Assembly: GCA_030348385.1 (NCBI GenBank) | Contig: JAUCFP010000006.1 | Location: 3,809,501 to 3,873,500 of the forward strand | Reading direction: 5' to 3' | DNA from: Cytobacillus sp. NJ13 | GTDB lineage: Bacteria; Bacillota; Bacilli; Bacillales; Cytobacillaceae | DNA: 64,000 nucleotides | In this document: positions 42,936 through 51,245 of the stretch, one piece after another | Layout: each line of letters starts with the position of its first letter | Position numbering within the stretch: position 1 is the first letter of the stretch | Program-made: the position numbers and the translations under genes | Notes under the pieces: model-generated | Database searches by the model: none | The model's input: the letters and a program-made list of their open reading frames with translations, nothing else | Told to the model about the DNA's origin: nothing

Positions 42936-42946
42936 TTTTTACCGAA

Positions 42947-42966
42947 TTTTGCATACGTATTCAAAA
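42947..42966. promoter_or_regulatory. Operator 2 of the LacI-type regulator
   Basis: TTTTGCATACGTATTCAAAA is a 20-bp palindrome with a single mismatched pair and shares ATACGTATTCAAA with operator 1. It lies about 25 bases ahead of the HisD-like gene and could control an internal promoter or act as a second site for DNA looping 1.8 kb from operator 1. Confidence 0.72.
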
Positions 42967-42989
42967 ATAAAAACATGGAGTGATATTAA

Positions 42990-44273
42990 ATGGCAACTTT
43001 CTTAAAACAGGGCAAAAATGATCAAGAGGTACAGGAAGCAGATGTAAAAGTAAGGGAAGCGGTAAGTGCAGTTCTTAAAAATATCGAAGAAAACGGAGAT
43101 GCGGAGGTCCGGAAGCTTTCTGAGCAGTTTGATAAGTGGTCACCGGAACAATTCAGATTAAGTGATGAGCAAATTCAGGAGATTGTGGCATCTGTACCTG
43201 AACAAACGATTAATGACATCAAATTTGCTCAGGAGCAAATCCGCAATTTCGCAGAGCATCAGAAAGCAGCATTACAGGATATTGAAGTGGAAACATTGCC
43301 TGGCGTTTTCCTTGGCCATAAAAACATTCCGGTAAACAGCGTAGGATGCTATATTCCCGGCGGACGCTACCCGATGGTTGCTTCCTCCCACATGAGTGTT
43401 TTGACGGCGAAAGTGGCAGGCGTTAAGCGTGTGATTGCATGCACACCTCCGATTAAAGGGGAAATTCCTTCCGCAACCGTAGCCGCAATGCATCTTGCAG
43501 GCGCTGACGAGATTTACCTTCTTGGCGGAATCCAGGCTATGGGTGCAATGGCAATCGGAACAGAAACCATCGAGCCGGTTGATATGCTCGTTGGACCAGG
43601 AAATGCGTTTGTGGCGGAAGCGAAGCGCCAATTATACGGAAGAGTCGGAATCGACCTGTTTGCCGGCCCAACTGAGGTTCTTGTCATTGCGGACGAAACA
43701 GCTGATGCAGAGATGGTCGCAACAGACCTTTTAGGCCAGGCTGAGCATGGACCTAACTCTCCGGCATGCCTCATTACAACTTCAGAGAAACTGGCGAACG
43801 AAACAGTGGCAGAAATTGAACGCCAGCTTGAGACTCTTCCGACAGCAGATGTTGCAGGCGCGGCATGGAAAGATTACGGTTCTATCATTCTTGTAGACAG
43901 CCTGGAAGAAGCCGTAGTGGAAGCGGATAAATTGGCTTATGAGCACGTGGAGGTTTTAACTGAGGATCCAAACTACTTCCTTGAAAACATGACAAACTAT
44001 GGTGCGCTTTTCCTTGGGCCGGAAACGAACGTTGCTTACGGGGATAAAGTCATTGGCACAAACCATACGCTTCCAACCAAAAAGGCAGCTCGCTACACTG
44101 GCGGACTATGGGTTGGCAAGTTCCTGAAAACGTGCACATACCAGAGAACAACCCCTGAAGCAAGTGCAAAAATCGGTGAATATGCATCCCGTCTATGTGA
44201 CCTTGAAGGCTTTAAAGGACACCAGGCACAAGCTGACCTTCGTGTGAAGCGCTACAGCAGCCTCGTGAAGTAA
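42990..44273 (+). CDS. HisD-like dehydrogenase, not the histidine-biosynthesis enzyme by context
   Basis: This 427-residue histidinol dehydrogenase homologue has [53 protein letters not shown], the catalytic glutamate-histidine region [30 protein letters not shown], and a C-terminal zinc histidine in [11 protein letters not shown]. HisD carries out a four-electron oxidation of an amino alcohol to an acid. No other his gene is nearby. Relatives in catabolic operons include HpsN, which oxidises dihydroxypropanesulfonate. With a 3-hydroxy-acid dehydrogenase, an SDR and a GntP permease, it probably oxidises a hydroxyl group to a carboxylate in breakdown of an unknown compound. Confidence 0.82.
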   Translation: MATFLKQGKNDQEVQEADVKVREAVSAVLKNIEENGDAEVRKLSEQFDKWSPEQFRLSDEQIQEIVASVPEQTINDIKFAQEQIRNFAEHQKAALQDIEVETLPGVFLGHKNIPVNSVGCYIPGGRYPMVASSHMSVLTAKVAGVKRVIACTPPIKGEIPSATVAAMHLAGADEIYLLGGIQAMGAMAIGTETIEPVDMLVGPGNAFVAEAKRQLYGRVGIDLFAGPTEVLVIADETADAEMVATDLLGQAEHGPNSPACLITTSEKLANETVAEIERQLETLPTADVAGAAWKDYGSIILVDSLEEAVVEADKLAYEHVEVLTEDPNYFLENMTNYGALFLGPETNVAYGDKVIGTNHTLPTKKAARYTGGLWVGKFLKTCTYQRTTPEASAKIGEYASRLCDLEGFKGHQAQADLRVKRYSSLVK

Positions 44274-44281
44274 GCAAAATC

Positions 44282-44290
44282 TGTTATAAT
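44282..44290 (+). promoter_or_regulatory. Extended -10 promoter for the LacI-type regulator gene
   Basis: TGTTATAAT is a perfect extended -10 (TGNTATAAT), 35 bases ahead of the TTG start of the regulator gene. No good -35 is seen, as is usual for extended -10 promoters. Confidence 0.55.
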
Positions 44291-44324
44291 TTCTCTGTCT
44301 AGATTCAGGCAGGAGGAACATGCG

Positions 44325-45329
44325 TTGAAAAATAAAAAAGTGACAGCCATGGATGTCGCTCGGCTGGCAGGCGTTTCGCAATCGAGCGTGTCCAGGGCTT
44401 TTAGTGAAAATTCAAGTATCTCTTCAAAAAAGAAAAAGCTTATTCTGGAGGCTGCTGAACAGCTGGGATATCAGCCGAATGCAATAGCACGGGGTCTAAT
44501 CACAAATCAGTCCCGCATCATTGGCATTGTCATGCGGAATATCCAGAACCCTTTTTATCCCGAAATTCTCGATAAGTTTTACAGCAGGCTGGCTGAAAAA
44601 GGGTACAAGGTAATGTTTATCAACTCCCAGAATAACGAAATCCAAGAGGATGAAGTGAGCCATTTAATTGAGTACAGCGTGGAGGGAGCCATCATCACAG
44701 ATGCGCTTTTGACCTCTTCAACTGTACAGAAGTTTACCCGCAATGGCATCTCGGTCGTCCTGTTTAACCGATATGTGAACGATTCCTTAAGCAGTGCTGT
44801 TGTGTGCGATAACTTTGCTGCCGGCAAAAGGATAGGGCACTACTTGATAGAAAAAGGACATGAAAATCCCGCCTTTATCTCCGGACCGATGAATACATCA
44901 ACAACAGTTGATCGGAAGAATGGGTTCCAGGAAGCTTTGGCTGAACACGGCATCTCTTCCTTTTTAACCGAAAACGGCCTTTATTCGTATGAAGGAGGAT
45001 TTGCAGCAGCAGAAAAGCTGCTGGAACAGGATAAAAAGATAGATGCCATCTTCTGTGCAAATGATATATCCGCTTTTGGCGCAATGGATTATCTGAAAAA
45101 ACAGGGTTTCAGAATCCCTGAGGATATTTCTGTCATAGGCTTTGACAATGTGGCTATGTCAGATTGGTCATCCTATGAATTAACCACCTGGCATCAGCCG
45201 GTTGATGAAATGGTCGATTATTCGATTAACCTTATTTTGGAGCACATTAATGGGGACACGGACGCCCCCGAAATCCAAAGAATAGAAGGGCATTTGGTGG
45301 AAAGAGGTTCAGTAGCGGACAGAAGGTGA
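44325..45329 (+). CDS. LacI-family transcriptional repressor
   Basis: The TTG start follows AGGAGG with eight bases of spacing. The 334 residues have an N-terminal LacI helix-turn-helix (TAMDVARLAGVSQSSVSRAF, residues about 5-24; hinge helix with YQPNAIARGL) and a C-terminal periplasmic-binding-type effector domain (IIGIVMRNIQNPFYPEIL, DAIFCANDISAFGAMDYLKK, ISVIGFDNVAMSDW). It lies between the HisD-like gene and the GntP permease. The palindromes at 41172 and 42947, centred on ATACGTAT, are its likely operators. The effector is probably the operon's substrate. Confidence 0.9.
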   Translation: MKNKKVTAMDVARLAGVSQSSVSRAFSENSSISSKKKKLILEAAEQLGYQPNAIARGLITNQSRIIGIVMRNIQNPFYPEILDKFYSRLAEKGYKVMFINSQNNEIQEDEVSHLIEYSVEGAIITDALLTSSTVQKFTRNGISVVLFNRYVNDSLSSAVVCDNFAAGKRIGHYLIEKGHENPAFISGPMNTSTTVDRKNGFQEALAEHGISSFLTENGLYSYEGGFAAAEKLLEQDKKIDAIFCANDISAFGAMDYLKKQGFRIPEDISVIGFDNVAMSDWSSYELTTWHQPVDEMVDYSINLILEHINGDTDAPEIQRIEGHLVERGSVADRR

Positions 45330-45367
45330 TGGAGAGAAGGCAGGGGTTTTCGGGATAGGAGGATCTT

Positions 45368-46678
45368 ATGCTAAGTATGATTGGATTGTTTGGGGGGATT
45401 GGGCTTCTCATCTATTTGACGATGAGAGGGATGAACCTGCTGCTTGCTGCCCCTCTTGCAGCATTTATTGTTGCAATATTCAGCGGATTGCCGATTTTTC
45501 CTCAGCTCGCTGGGGAGGGTGAGGTCAATTTTCTAACCAACTATATGAACGGATTTGCCGGGTTTATTACATCCTGGTATTTGATGTTCTTATTCGGTGC
45601 CATTTTTGGAAAACTAATGGAGGACAGCGGAGCTGCAGACAGTGTTTCCAAATGGATTATCGGAAAGATTGGCATGAAACGGGCAGCGTTAGCTGTTGTC
45701 ATTGCCTGTGCGGTCTTAACCTATGGCGGTGTAAGTCTGTTTGTTGTTGCCTTCTCCGTCTATCCAATGGCATTGAGCCTATTTAAGGAAGCCAATCTGC
45801 CAAGAAGGTTCATACCGGCAGCTCTCGCCTTCGGTTCGACTACATTTACCATGACGTCGGCAGGTTCACCGGAAATCCAAAACTGGATTCCGATTGAATT
45901 TCTGGGAACTTCCCCGTACGCTGCCTGGGAAGTCAGCTTCATTGTTGCTGTCTTTATGATGGCATTTGGATACTGGTGGCTGAAGAAAATGATTAACAAG
46001 GCGATCCGCAATGGAGAAAAATTTGAGGCAAGAGAAACGGATTCTGCTTTGATCCGTGAAAACTTGCCAAGCCCCATGTTAAGTATGGTGCCGCTCTTGG
46101 TCGTCCTTGTGATTTCGTTTATTTTCCATGATTCATTGGCACAATCAGCCTTAATCATTGCCTTATTGAGCGGCTGTTTTGCCACCTATTTTCTTAACCG
46201 CAAGTATTTTACAAATGTATGGGGGGCGGTATCGGAAGGAACGATCGGCGCCTTGATTGCCATTGCCAATACATCCGCAGTTGTCGGCTTTGGCGGAGTG
46301 GCTAAAGCAACACCTGCCTTCGCCAGCGCGGTAGATGCTATGACCAGCATTCCGGGAAGCCCTTTAATCGGCGGGGCTCTGGCTGTTGCTGTCATTGCAG
46401 GTCTGACTGGATCTGCTTCAGGTGGTCAATCCATCGCACTGCCGCTGCTTGCCCCGCACTATCTGGATATGGGTGTCAATGCAAGTGAACTTCATCGTGT
46501 TGTGGCGATATCATCCGGATCGATTGATTCCTTGCCGCATGGCGGTTACGTTGTGACAACCATCCGTGCAATCTGCGGTGAATCCCATAAGGATGCCTAT
46601 CCGGCATTTGGTGCATTAACAGTCATTGTGCCAATACTGGGTGTTATATTAGCGGTCATTTTATTCTCGATTTTCTAA
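45368..46678 (+). CDS. GntP-family hydroxy-acid permease (first copy)
   Basis: This 436-residue protein has about twelve membrane spans, with the GntP/CitMHS-like elements LTYGGVSLFVVAFSVYPMAL, PAALAFGSTTFTMTSAGSPEIQN, and GSASGGQSIALPLLAP near the C-terminus. The closing SGSIDSLPHGGYVVTTIRAICGES is also found in the second copy at 52459. Such proteins import gluconate or other hydroxy acids with protons. The ATG follows GGATAGGAGGATCTT. It is last in the LacI-controlled cluster and probably brings in the compound degraded by the dehydrogenases. A terminator follows. Confidence 0.87.
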   Translation: MLSMIGLFGGIGLLIYLTMRGMNLLLAAPLAAFIVAIFSGLPIFPQLAGEGEVNFLTNYMNGFAGFITSWYLMFLFGAIFGKLMEDSGAADSVSKWIIGKIGMKRAALAVVIACAVLTYGGVSLFVVAFSVYPMALSLFKEANLPRRFIPAALAFGSTTFTMTSAGSPEIQNWIPIEFLGTSPYAAWEVSFIVAVFMMAFGYWWLKKMINKAIRNGEKFEARETDSALIRENLPSPMLSMVPLLVVLVISFIFHDSLAQSALIIALLSGCFATYFLNRKYFTNVWGAVSEGTIGALIAIANTSAVVGFGGVAKATPAFASAVDAMTSIPGSPLIGGALAVAVIAGLTGSASGGQSIALPLLAPHYLDMGVNASELHRVVAISSGSIDSLPHGGYVVTTIRAICGESHKDAYPAFGALTVIVPILGVILAVILFSIF

Positions 46679-46691
46679 ATGGCTTTAGCAG

Positions 46692-46726
46692 AAAGACAGA
46701 GGGGTTTAGGCTCTCTGTCTTTTTTA
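46692..46726 (+). terminator. Terminator after the first GntP permease gene
   Basis: AAAGACAGAG and CTCTGTCTTT form a 10-bp stem followed by TTTTTAAAA. Confidence 0.85.
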
Positions 46727-46730
46727 AAAA

Positions 46731-46898
46731 GAAATATTTGGAACTGCCATAGTCTTTGCTGCAGCACCGATGAGTTACTTAGCTGTTGTGGATATGCCAT
46801 ATGAGCGATGGGTAAAATTTATTTGGAAGCTTATCATAGGGTGGCTGATGATTGGTGCACTAGCATTAGTTGCGGCTGTGCTGATAGGGGTTCAGTAA
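46731..46898 (+). pseudogene. C-terminal relic of a membrane permease
   Basis: Directly after a terminator, one frame encodes 55 residues ending in a stop: EIFGTAIVFAAAPMSYLAVV, then DMPYERWVKFIWKLIIGWLM and a hydrophobic end. The pattern (a polar segment with YERWVKF, then one long transmembrane helix ending the protein) resembles the C-terminus of large secondary transporters such as the YfcC/AbgT-like group. There is no ribosome binding site before the internal ATG codons, and the upstream sequence is the terminator of the previous gene. It therefore looks like the tail of a gene that lost its front part by deletion. Confidence 0.55.
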
Positions 46899-46906
46899 GC
46901 GCGTAA

Positions 46907-46944
46907 TAAAAGGGAGACACCATAATATCCGGGTCTCCCTTCAT
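46907..46944 (-). terminator. Terminator of the M6 protease gene
   Basis: Read on the minus strand, AAGGGAGAC and GTCTCCCTT form a 9-bp stem followed by TTATTACG with T just after the stem. Confidence 0.8.
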
Positions 46945-46946
46945 CT

Positions 46947-48914
46947 TTATTTTCCAGCCCCAGGCCCAATTCTTCGAATGGCAGTTGCTGATTTGGCCGA
47001 ATCTGTTTCAGATGCAGTGGTAAATGTAAGGTTGGTCGGTACCGGCTTGGTATTTGGAATTTTTACGTAGACCGGAACTTCCACCGTTTCCCCAGCTTGT
47101 ACCTCAATCACGTTATTCTCAAGCATTAGCTCCCATCCAGCATCTGTTTTAGCATTAAGGCGGAAGAGATCTGCAGATTCACCTGTATTGGTTACCTTGA
47201 AGTAATAGGCTGCGACCTTGCCGGGAGCGGCAAACTCGGTCTTGCCTTTCTGGGCTGCAACTCCTCGGGTGAAGGAACTGGAACCATCCATATTTCTGAC
47301 AGCTACCCGGTAAGAGAGTGCACCTTCGTCATCCAGTTTCTTTTTTAAAATATAGAAATGAAGCCGGTTGTGCTCGTCCTTATATTCGCTCACAACGCCC
47401 TCTGCTGTACCTGCTTTGAAAAGGGAATCGGAAAGCTGCCGGTAATCCCCTTTTGAGTACATGGCTTCTGTGCCATCTGGACGCTTAAAATCGACCTGGT
47501 TAATATCTTCTGAATGAGAGTCGATGACCCAAATGTTTGGTGCTGCTTCTGTATTTTTTGTTTTGGCAAGAAGGACACCGGAATCAGGAGTAAAGGAGTC
47601 GAACCCTACACGATCTACAACTTCTACCGTATAGTTGTTGTACCACTTTTCCCCGCGCTGCATATCTGCACGCCAATCATCTTCCAGAGAGTTCTTTGGC
47701 GTTAAGTCCTCCATGCTGATGTTTATGCCGTGAAGCCCGCTGCGGCCAAATTCTTCTCCAGCCGGAACGGCCCGTGCCAGGATATCAGCAAACACAGGTC
47801 CAGATTCAGCCAAGTCTTCGCGGCTGATGTTCAGGTACTGGTCTTCAGATAAAAACCCTTGTTTGATTTTGTTGCGGAGCATATGGTGTGATGGTGCAGA
47901 TCCACCCAGGGTAGGAAGTACCATCCATCTTGTATGCGGTCCCGCAGGCCCATTGAAGCTCCCGCGGCTCATTAATTCCCATGGTCCGGAATAGGAGCGG
48001 GAAACAGGCTTTCCGTAAGGGTTATTGTAATTATCTCCGAGGTTCATAATATGTCCAAACTCATGAGCGAACGTGCCCATTCCATCATTTTCACCTTGGA
48101 TTGAGACACCACGGCTTGCGCTGGACCAGATGCTTTTTGCTGCAAGCCAGGAAGTCCATGGTACATAGCGTGTATTAGCGGAATTAGGGAACCCTTCGAA
48201 TGGAGGGCCGAATTCTTTTGATACATCCTCTGCCGTCTGGAACATCATTTCTCCAAATTCCTGCCAGACACCTGATTCGTCATAGCCGGCATGGAGGATA
48301 AAGGTAAAGTCGTACTCTTTGCCGGAAGCATCGATGTCAGCTTGTGCTTTAGCAGTGGCTTCTGCTCTTAAATTTTTTCCAGCGTATTCACCCGGCATAT
48401 TTCCCTGCTGTCCGAATTCATTTAAACCATACTGAAATTCATTGAAATCCATACGGTAGGTGCCAAAGGAATCCAGCTCCACTGCCCATTTTCCGTATGA
48501 ATTTTCTCTCCAATATTCATTAATCGTCCGATAGTTATTCAGAGGCTGCGGCTTATTCAGAAAGTCCACCCAAAATTGGCCGATTTCATCACGGGGAATG
48601 CTGCCGGTACCAATTGGGTTCCCTGCTATTTCAGATCCCTCTGGCTGGCTTAAAATAAATTCCCGGTCCGGAAAGTCGACAATGACAAGTGCTCCCTTCA
48701 GCACTCTTTCCGGCTCAATATCGGTGCTGTTCCAATTGATGCCGGGAATGGGACGGTAATCTTCCCAAGTCATATCCTCGGGCAGAACCCATGATTCCCT
48801 ATCTTCAGGTTCTGGGAAGTCTTCAAGACCTGGCTTTTCTGCGTATGCAGCAGAAGAAACGGTTATCATAAATAAAGTTACTAGCAAAACAAAAGATTTC
48901 TTTAATTGCCTCAA
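46947..48914 (-). CDS. Secreted M6-family metalloprotease (immune inhibitor A-like)
   Basis: The TTG start at 48914 follows GGGAGGCGAAAGAG. The 655 residues begin with a signal peptide (about 1-25, ending YAE). The catalytic domain (about 70-420) has the zinc motif HEFGH at residues 284-288 in MGTFAHEFGHIMNLGD, and upstream GNPIGTGSIPRDEIG and YGKWAVEL. The C-terminal part (about 560-645) is a beta-sandwich like the NEW3/CARDB type (VEVPVYVKIPNTK). It lacks the MAM and propeptide arrangement of full InhA, so it is a shorter relative. It is a monocistronic gene and should act outside the cell as a general or peptide-processing protease. Confidence 0.87.
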   Translation of the reverse strand: MRQLKKSFVLLVTLFMITVSSAAYAEKPGLEDFPEPEDRESWVLPEDMTWEDYRPIPGINWNSTDIEPERVLKGALVIVDFPDREFILSQPEGSEIAGNPIGTGSIPRDEIGQFWVDFLNKPQPLNNYRTINEYWRENSYGKWAVELDSFGTYRMDFNEFQYGLNEFGQQGNMPGEYAGKNLRAEATAKAQADIDASGKEYDFTFILHAGYDESGVWQEFGEMMFQTAEDVSKEFGPPFEGFPNSANTRYVPWTSWLAAKSIWSSASRGVSIQGENDGMGTFAHEFGHIMNLGDNYNNPYGKPVSRSYSGPWELMSRGSFNGPAGPHTRWMVLPTLGGSAPSHHMLRNKIKQGFLSEDQYLNISREDLAESGPVFADILARAVPAGEEFGRSGLHGINISMEDLTPKNSLEDDWRADMQRGEKWYNNYTVEVVDRVGFDSFTPDSGVLLAKTKNTEAAPNIWVIDSHSEDINQVDFKRPDGTEAMYSKGDYRQLSDSLFKAGTAEGVVSEYKDEHNRLHFYILKKKLDDEGALSYRVAVRNMDGSSSFTRGVAAQKGKTEFAAPGKVAAYYFKVTNTGESADLFRLNAKTDAGWELMLENNVIEVQAGETVEVPVYVKIPNTKPVPTNLTFTTASETDSAKSATAIRRIGPGAGK

Positions 48915-49259
48915 CTCTTTCGCCTCCCTAAATCTAGTATTCTGGTAAATTATACAATTAAATTTCGGGTATAAAAATATAAAATATTTAAAATATTCAA
49001 AAATGATATAGAAGTCATAGGTAGTAGGATCTGTCTGTACCTCCTGATTAGAATAAACTTTTTCGTTTTCACCCTGCTTAAGTTCTCCCCATTGGATGAT
49101 CGCCTATGATTCTAGTTGAGAGATAAGTATCTGAATGACGTTAAATATTCATTTTGGCTGATAGAATCAAAATTTAAGCCCAATCTAAATACCCGAATGA
49201 CTGATAAATCTCGCATATTACATTCTCAAGTGGCAATCCAACTTACTGCAATGAAATAG
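48915..49259. other. Divergent intergenic region
   Basis: No gene is supported here. On the minus strand a TATAAT (complement of 48949-48954) lies 35 bases ahead of the protease start with no good -35. The centre (48960-49015) is very A+T-rich. No cre site, riboswitch or inverted repeat longer than 6 bp was noticed. Confidence 0.45.
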
Positions 49260-49268
49260 TGTTATAAT
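49260..49268 (+). promoter_or_regulatory. Extended -10 promoter for the CBS-PAS activator gene
   Basis: TGTTATAAT, a perfect extended -10, lies 31 bases ahead of the activator start codon. The activator is therefore made by the housekeeping polymerase. Confidence 0.55.
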
Positions 49269-49299
49269 TTAGAAAATTACGACTGACGGAGGCTTTGAA

Positions 49300-51093
49300 A
49301 TGCCTGAATCTATGTCTTTACAGAATGACGAACAATTTCACGTAAAAAACTGGATGACACCCAGCCCTTTTTGTATTCAGCCCGGGCAAACATTGGCAGA
49401 AGCTTCAAAAAAGATGGTGAATCTTCACCTGGAAAGCCTGCCTGTACTGGATGAGACGAATGGGTTAGTCGGTATGATTACATCAAGAAAGCTGCTTAAC
49501 TATTTTGCCCAGGGCAACTCAGGCGACGACTTAATTGGCAGTATTCCCAAATCAAATCTGGCTGTTGTCCGGCCAGACGATTCCATCCTTGATATTTTGT
49601 CGCTTCCATATGATCAGCTTCCTGTCATAGGTGAAGATGGCACATTGCTTGGCATCCTAACAACCCGGGATATCCTTGACGGGCTCTCCAAATACATGCA
49701 TAAGCTGAGACAGCAGCATAATGCTAATGGTGCCCTGGGCGCCATTTTGGAAAGTGCCTATGAGGGGATAGCGGTTGTTGATGAAAACGGCATCCTGCAG
49801 GAATTCAATGAAGCGTACAGCCGTTTTACCGGGATTAAACGGGAGGATGCGATTGGCAGGCATGTGACAGAGGTAATTGATAACACCCATCTTCATGAGA
49901 CGGTAAAGACCGGAATTGCCGAACGCGGAGTTCTTCAGAACATCCAGGGACATGACATGGTAGTGCACCGGATTCCGCTCTGGAAGGAAGGCAGGATTGC
50001 CGGGGCCATTGGAATGCTGATTTTTGAGGGAGTAACCGAAGTATATAAAATCTATGAAAAGCTGCAGGAAAATCAAAATGCTAAGCCGGATCTTTTCACG
50101 AAGAAAAAGGAAAGCGATAGCCGGATTACGCTTGATCAGATCATTGGGACAAGTGAGGGGATCACGGATGTAAAGCGGCTGGCACGGAAGGCGGCAAGGA
50201 CAGCGGCTACTGTTCTGATTACGGGTGAAAGCGGGACGGGAAAAGAGATGTTCGCAAAGAGCATCCACCACCTCAGCCCTTTTTCGACTGGCCCTTTCAT
50301 TAGCGTTAACTGCGGGGCGATTCCGGAGCATTTATTCGAATCCGAGCTGTTTGGCTATGAAGAAGGAGCATTTACTGGTGCGAAAAAAGGCGGCAAGCCT
50401 GGGAAATTTGAGCTTGCAGACAACGGTACTATTTTTCTCGATGAAATCGGGGAGATGCCTCTTGTCATGCAGACCAAGCTGCTGCGGGTTCTGCAGGAAA
50501 AAGAAGCCGAACGAGTCGGCAGTGTGAAGAAGTATCAGATCAATGTCAGAGTGATCGCTGCGACGAACCGTGACCTTATGCAAATGATCGAAAACGGGGA
50601 ATTCCGGGAGGATCTATACTACCGGCTGAACATTATCCAGCTTCACATCCCGCCGCTGCGCGAACGGAAAAAGGATATCCCCATCCTGCTGGTCCATTAT
50701 CTGAAAGAGATTTGTGAGAGGTATCAGGTACCCGGAAAAATATTCACTTCTGAAGCGGTGAATGCATTTGTACAGCATCCATGGAGGGGGAATATTCGCG
50801 AGATGGTCAATACGGTGGAGCAGCTGGTAACGCTGGTGGATGGGAAGGTCATTGACAATCATCATTTGCCGGAGATGTTAAAAAGGACTGAACCTTTTAT
50901 GAAAGAAGGGAAAGAACCCTCATTAGCTGCCGGATCTATAGAAGAAGCCAGGTTTCTGGGAAACCAAAGAGAAGCGGAATTGATTCTTGATGCCTTAAGA
51001 AAGGCGGGCGGGAATAAATCGAAGGCAGCTGATTTACTTGGGATTCATCGGACAACCCTCTACCAAAAGCTTAAAAAACATGGAATAACATGA
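49300..51093 (+). CDS. Sigma-54-dependent activator with CBS pair and PAS domain
   Basis: The 597 residues contain two CBS repeats (about 14-125; VKNWMTPSPFCIQPGQTLAEA, MITSRKLLNYF, ILDILSLPYDQLPVIGEDG), a PAS domain (about 140-250; AILESAYEGIAVVDENG), a sigma-54 AAA+ domain (about 275-510) with Walker A TGESGTGKE, the GAFTGA loop and Walker B IFLDEIGEMP, and a Fis-type helix-turn-helix (ALRKAGGNKSKAADLLGIHR). CBS pairs bind adenine nucleotides, so it may join energy status (CBS) to substrate sensing (PAS). The -24/-12 promoter and three inverted repeats lie immediately downstream, before the alcohol dehydrogenase gene, which is the evident target. GACGGAGGCTTTGAA precedes the ATG. Confidence 0.92.
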   Translation: MPESMSLQNDEQFHVKNWMTPSPFCIQPGQTLAEASKKMVNLHLESLPVLDETNGLVGMITSRKLLNYFAQGNSGDDLIGSIPKSNLAVVRPDDSILDILSLPYDQLPVIGEDGTLLGILTTRDILDGLSKYMHKLRQQHNANGALGAILESAYEGIAVVDENGILQEFNEAYSRFTGIKREDAIGRHVTEVIDNTHLHETVKTGIAERGVLQNIQGHDMVVHRIPLWKEGRIAGAIGMLIFEGVTEVYKIYEKLQENQNAKPDLFTKKKESDSRITLDQIIGTSEGITDVKRLARKAARTAATVLITGESGTGKEMFAKSIHHLSPFSTGPFISVNCGAIPEHLFESELFGYEEGAFTGAKKGGKPGKFELADNGTIFLDEIGEMPLVMQTKLLRVLQEKEAERVGSVKKYQINVRVIAATNRDLMQMIENGEFREDLYYRLNIIQLHIPPLRERKKDIPILLVHYLKEICERYQVPGKIFTSEAVNAFVQHPWRGNIREMVNTVEQLVTLVDGKVIDNHHLPEMLKRTEPFMKEGKEPSLAAGSIEEARFLGNQREAELILDALRKAGGNKSKAADLLGIHRTTLYQKLKKHGIT

Positions 51094-51099
51094 ATGCAG

Positions 51100-51147
51100 T
51101 GTAGTGATTTCGCTACAAAAAATCTACAGCTGTAGTGTAGTGGCTAC
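51100..51147. promoter_or_regulatory. Candidate enhancer (UAS) with three inverted repeats
   Basis: TGTAGTGATTTCGCTACA at 51100, the palindrome CTACAGCTGTAG at 51124 and GTAGTGGCTAC at 51137 share the half-sites TGTAG and CTACA. They lie 44-91 bases upstream of the sigma-54 promoter and just after the activator gene, as expected for binding of the CBS-PAS activator. Confidence 0.65.
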
Positions 51148-51190
51148 GCTTTTGCGGACATGAGACACTGATTTTTACCGGGTTTCATAG

Positions 51191-51207
51191 TTGGCACGCT
51201 CCTTGCA
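51191..51207 (+). promoter_or_regulatory. Sigma-54 (-24/-12) promoter of the alcohol dehydrogenase operon
   Basis: TTGGCAC, five bases, then TTGCA fully matches the sigma-54 consensus and resembles the promoter at 29232. It lies 39 bases ahead of the alcohol dehydrogenase start. Confidence 0.9.
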
Positions 51208-51245
51208 AGTATAGAAGTAACAGAACAAAAGGGGTGGAATGTTCA

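Noticed and set aside
42990..44273. True histidinol dehydrogenase of histidine biosynthesis
   Set aside because: No other his genes are present and the gene lies in a LacI-controlled catabolic cluster with shared operators, although a dual role cannot be excluded from sequence.
49657..50331. A 224-codon antisense frame within the CBS-PAS activator gene
   Set aside because: The sense strand encodes clear CBS, PAS and AAA motifs; the antisense frame has no recognisable domain.
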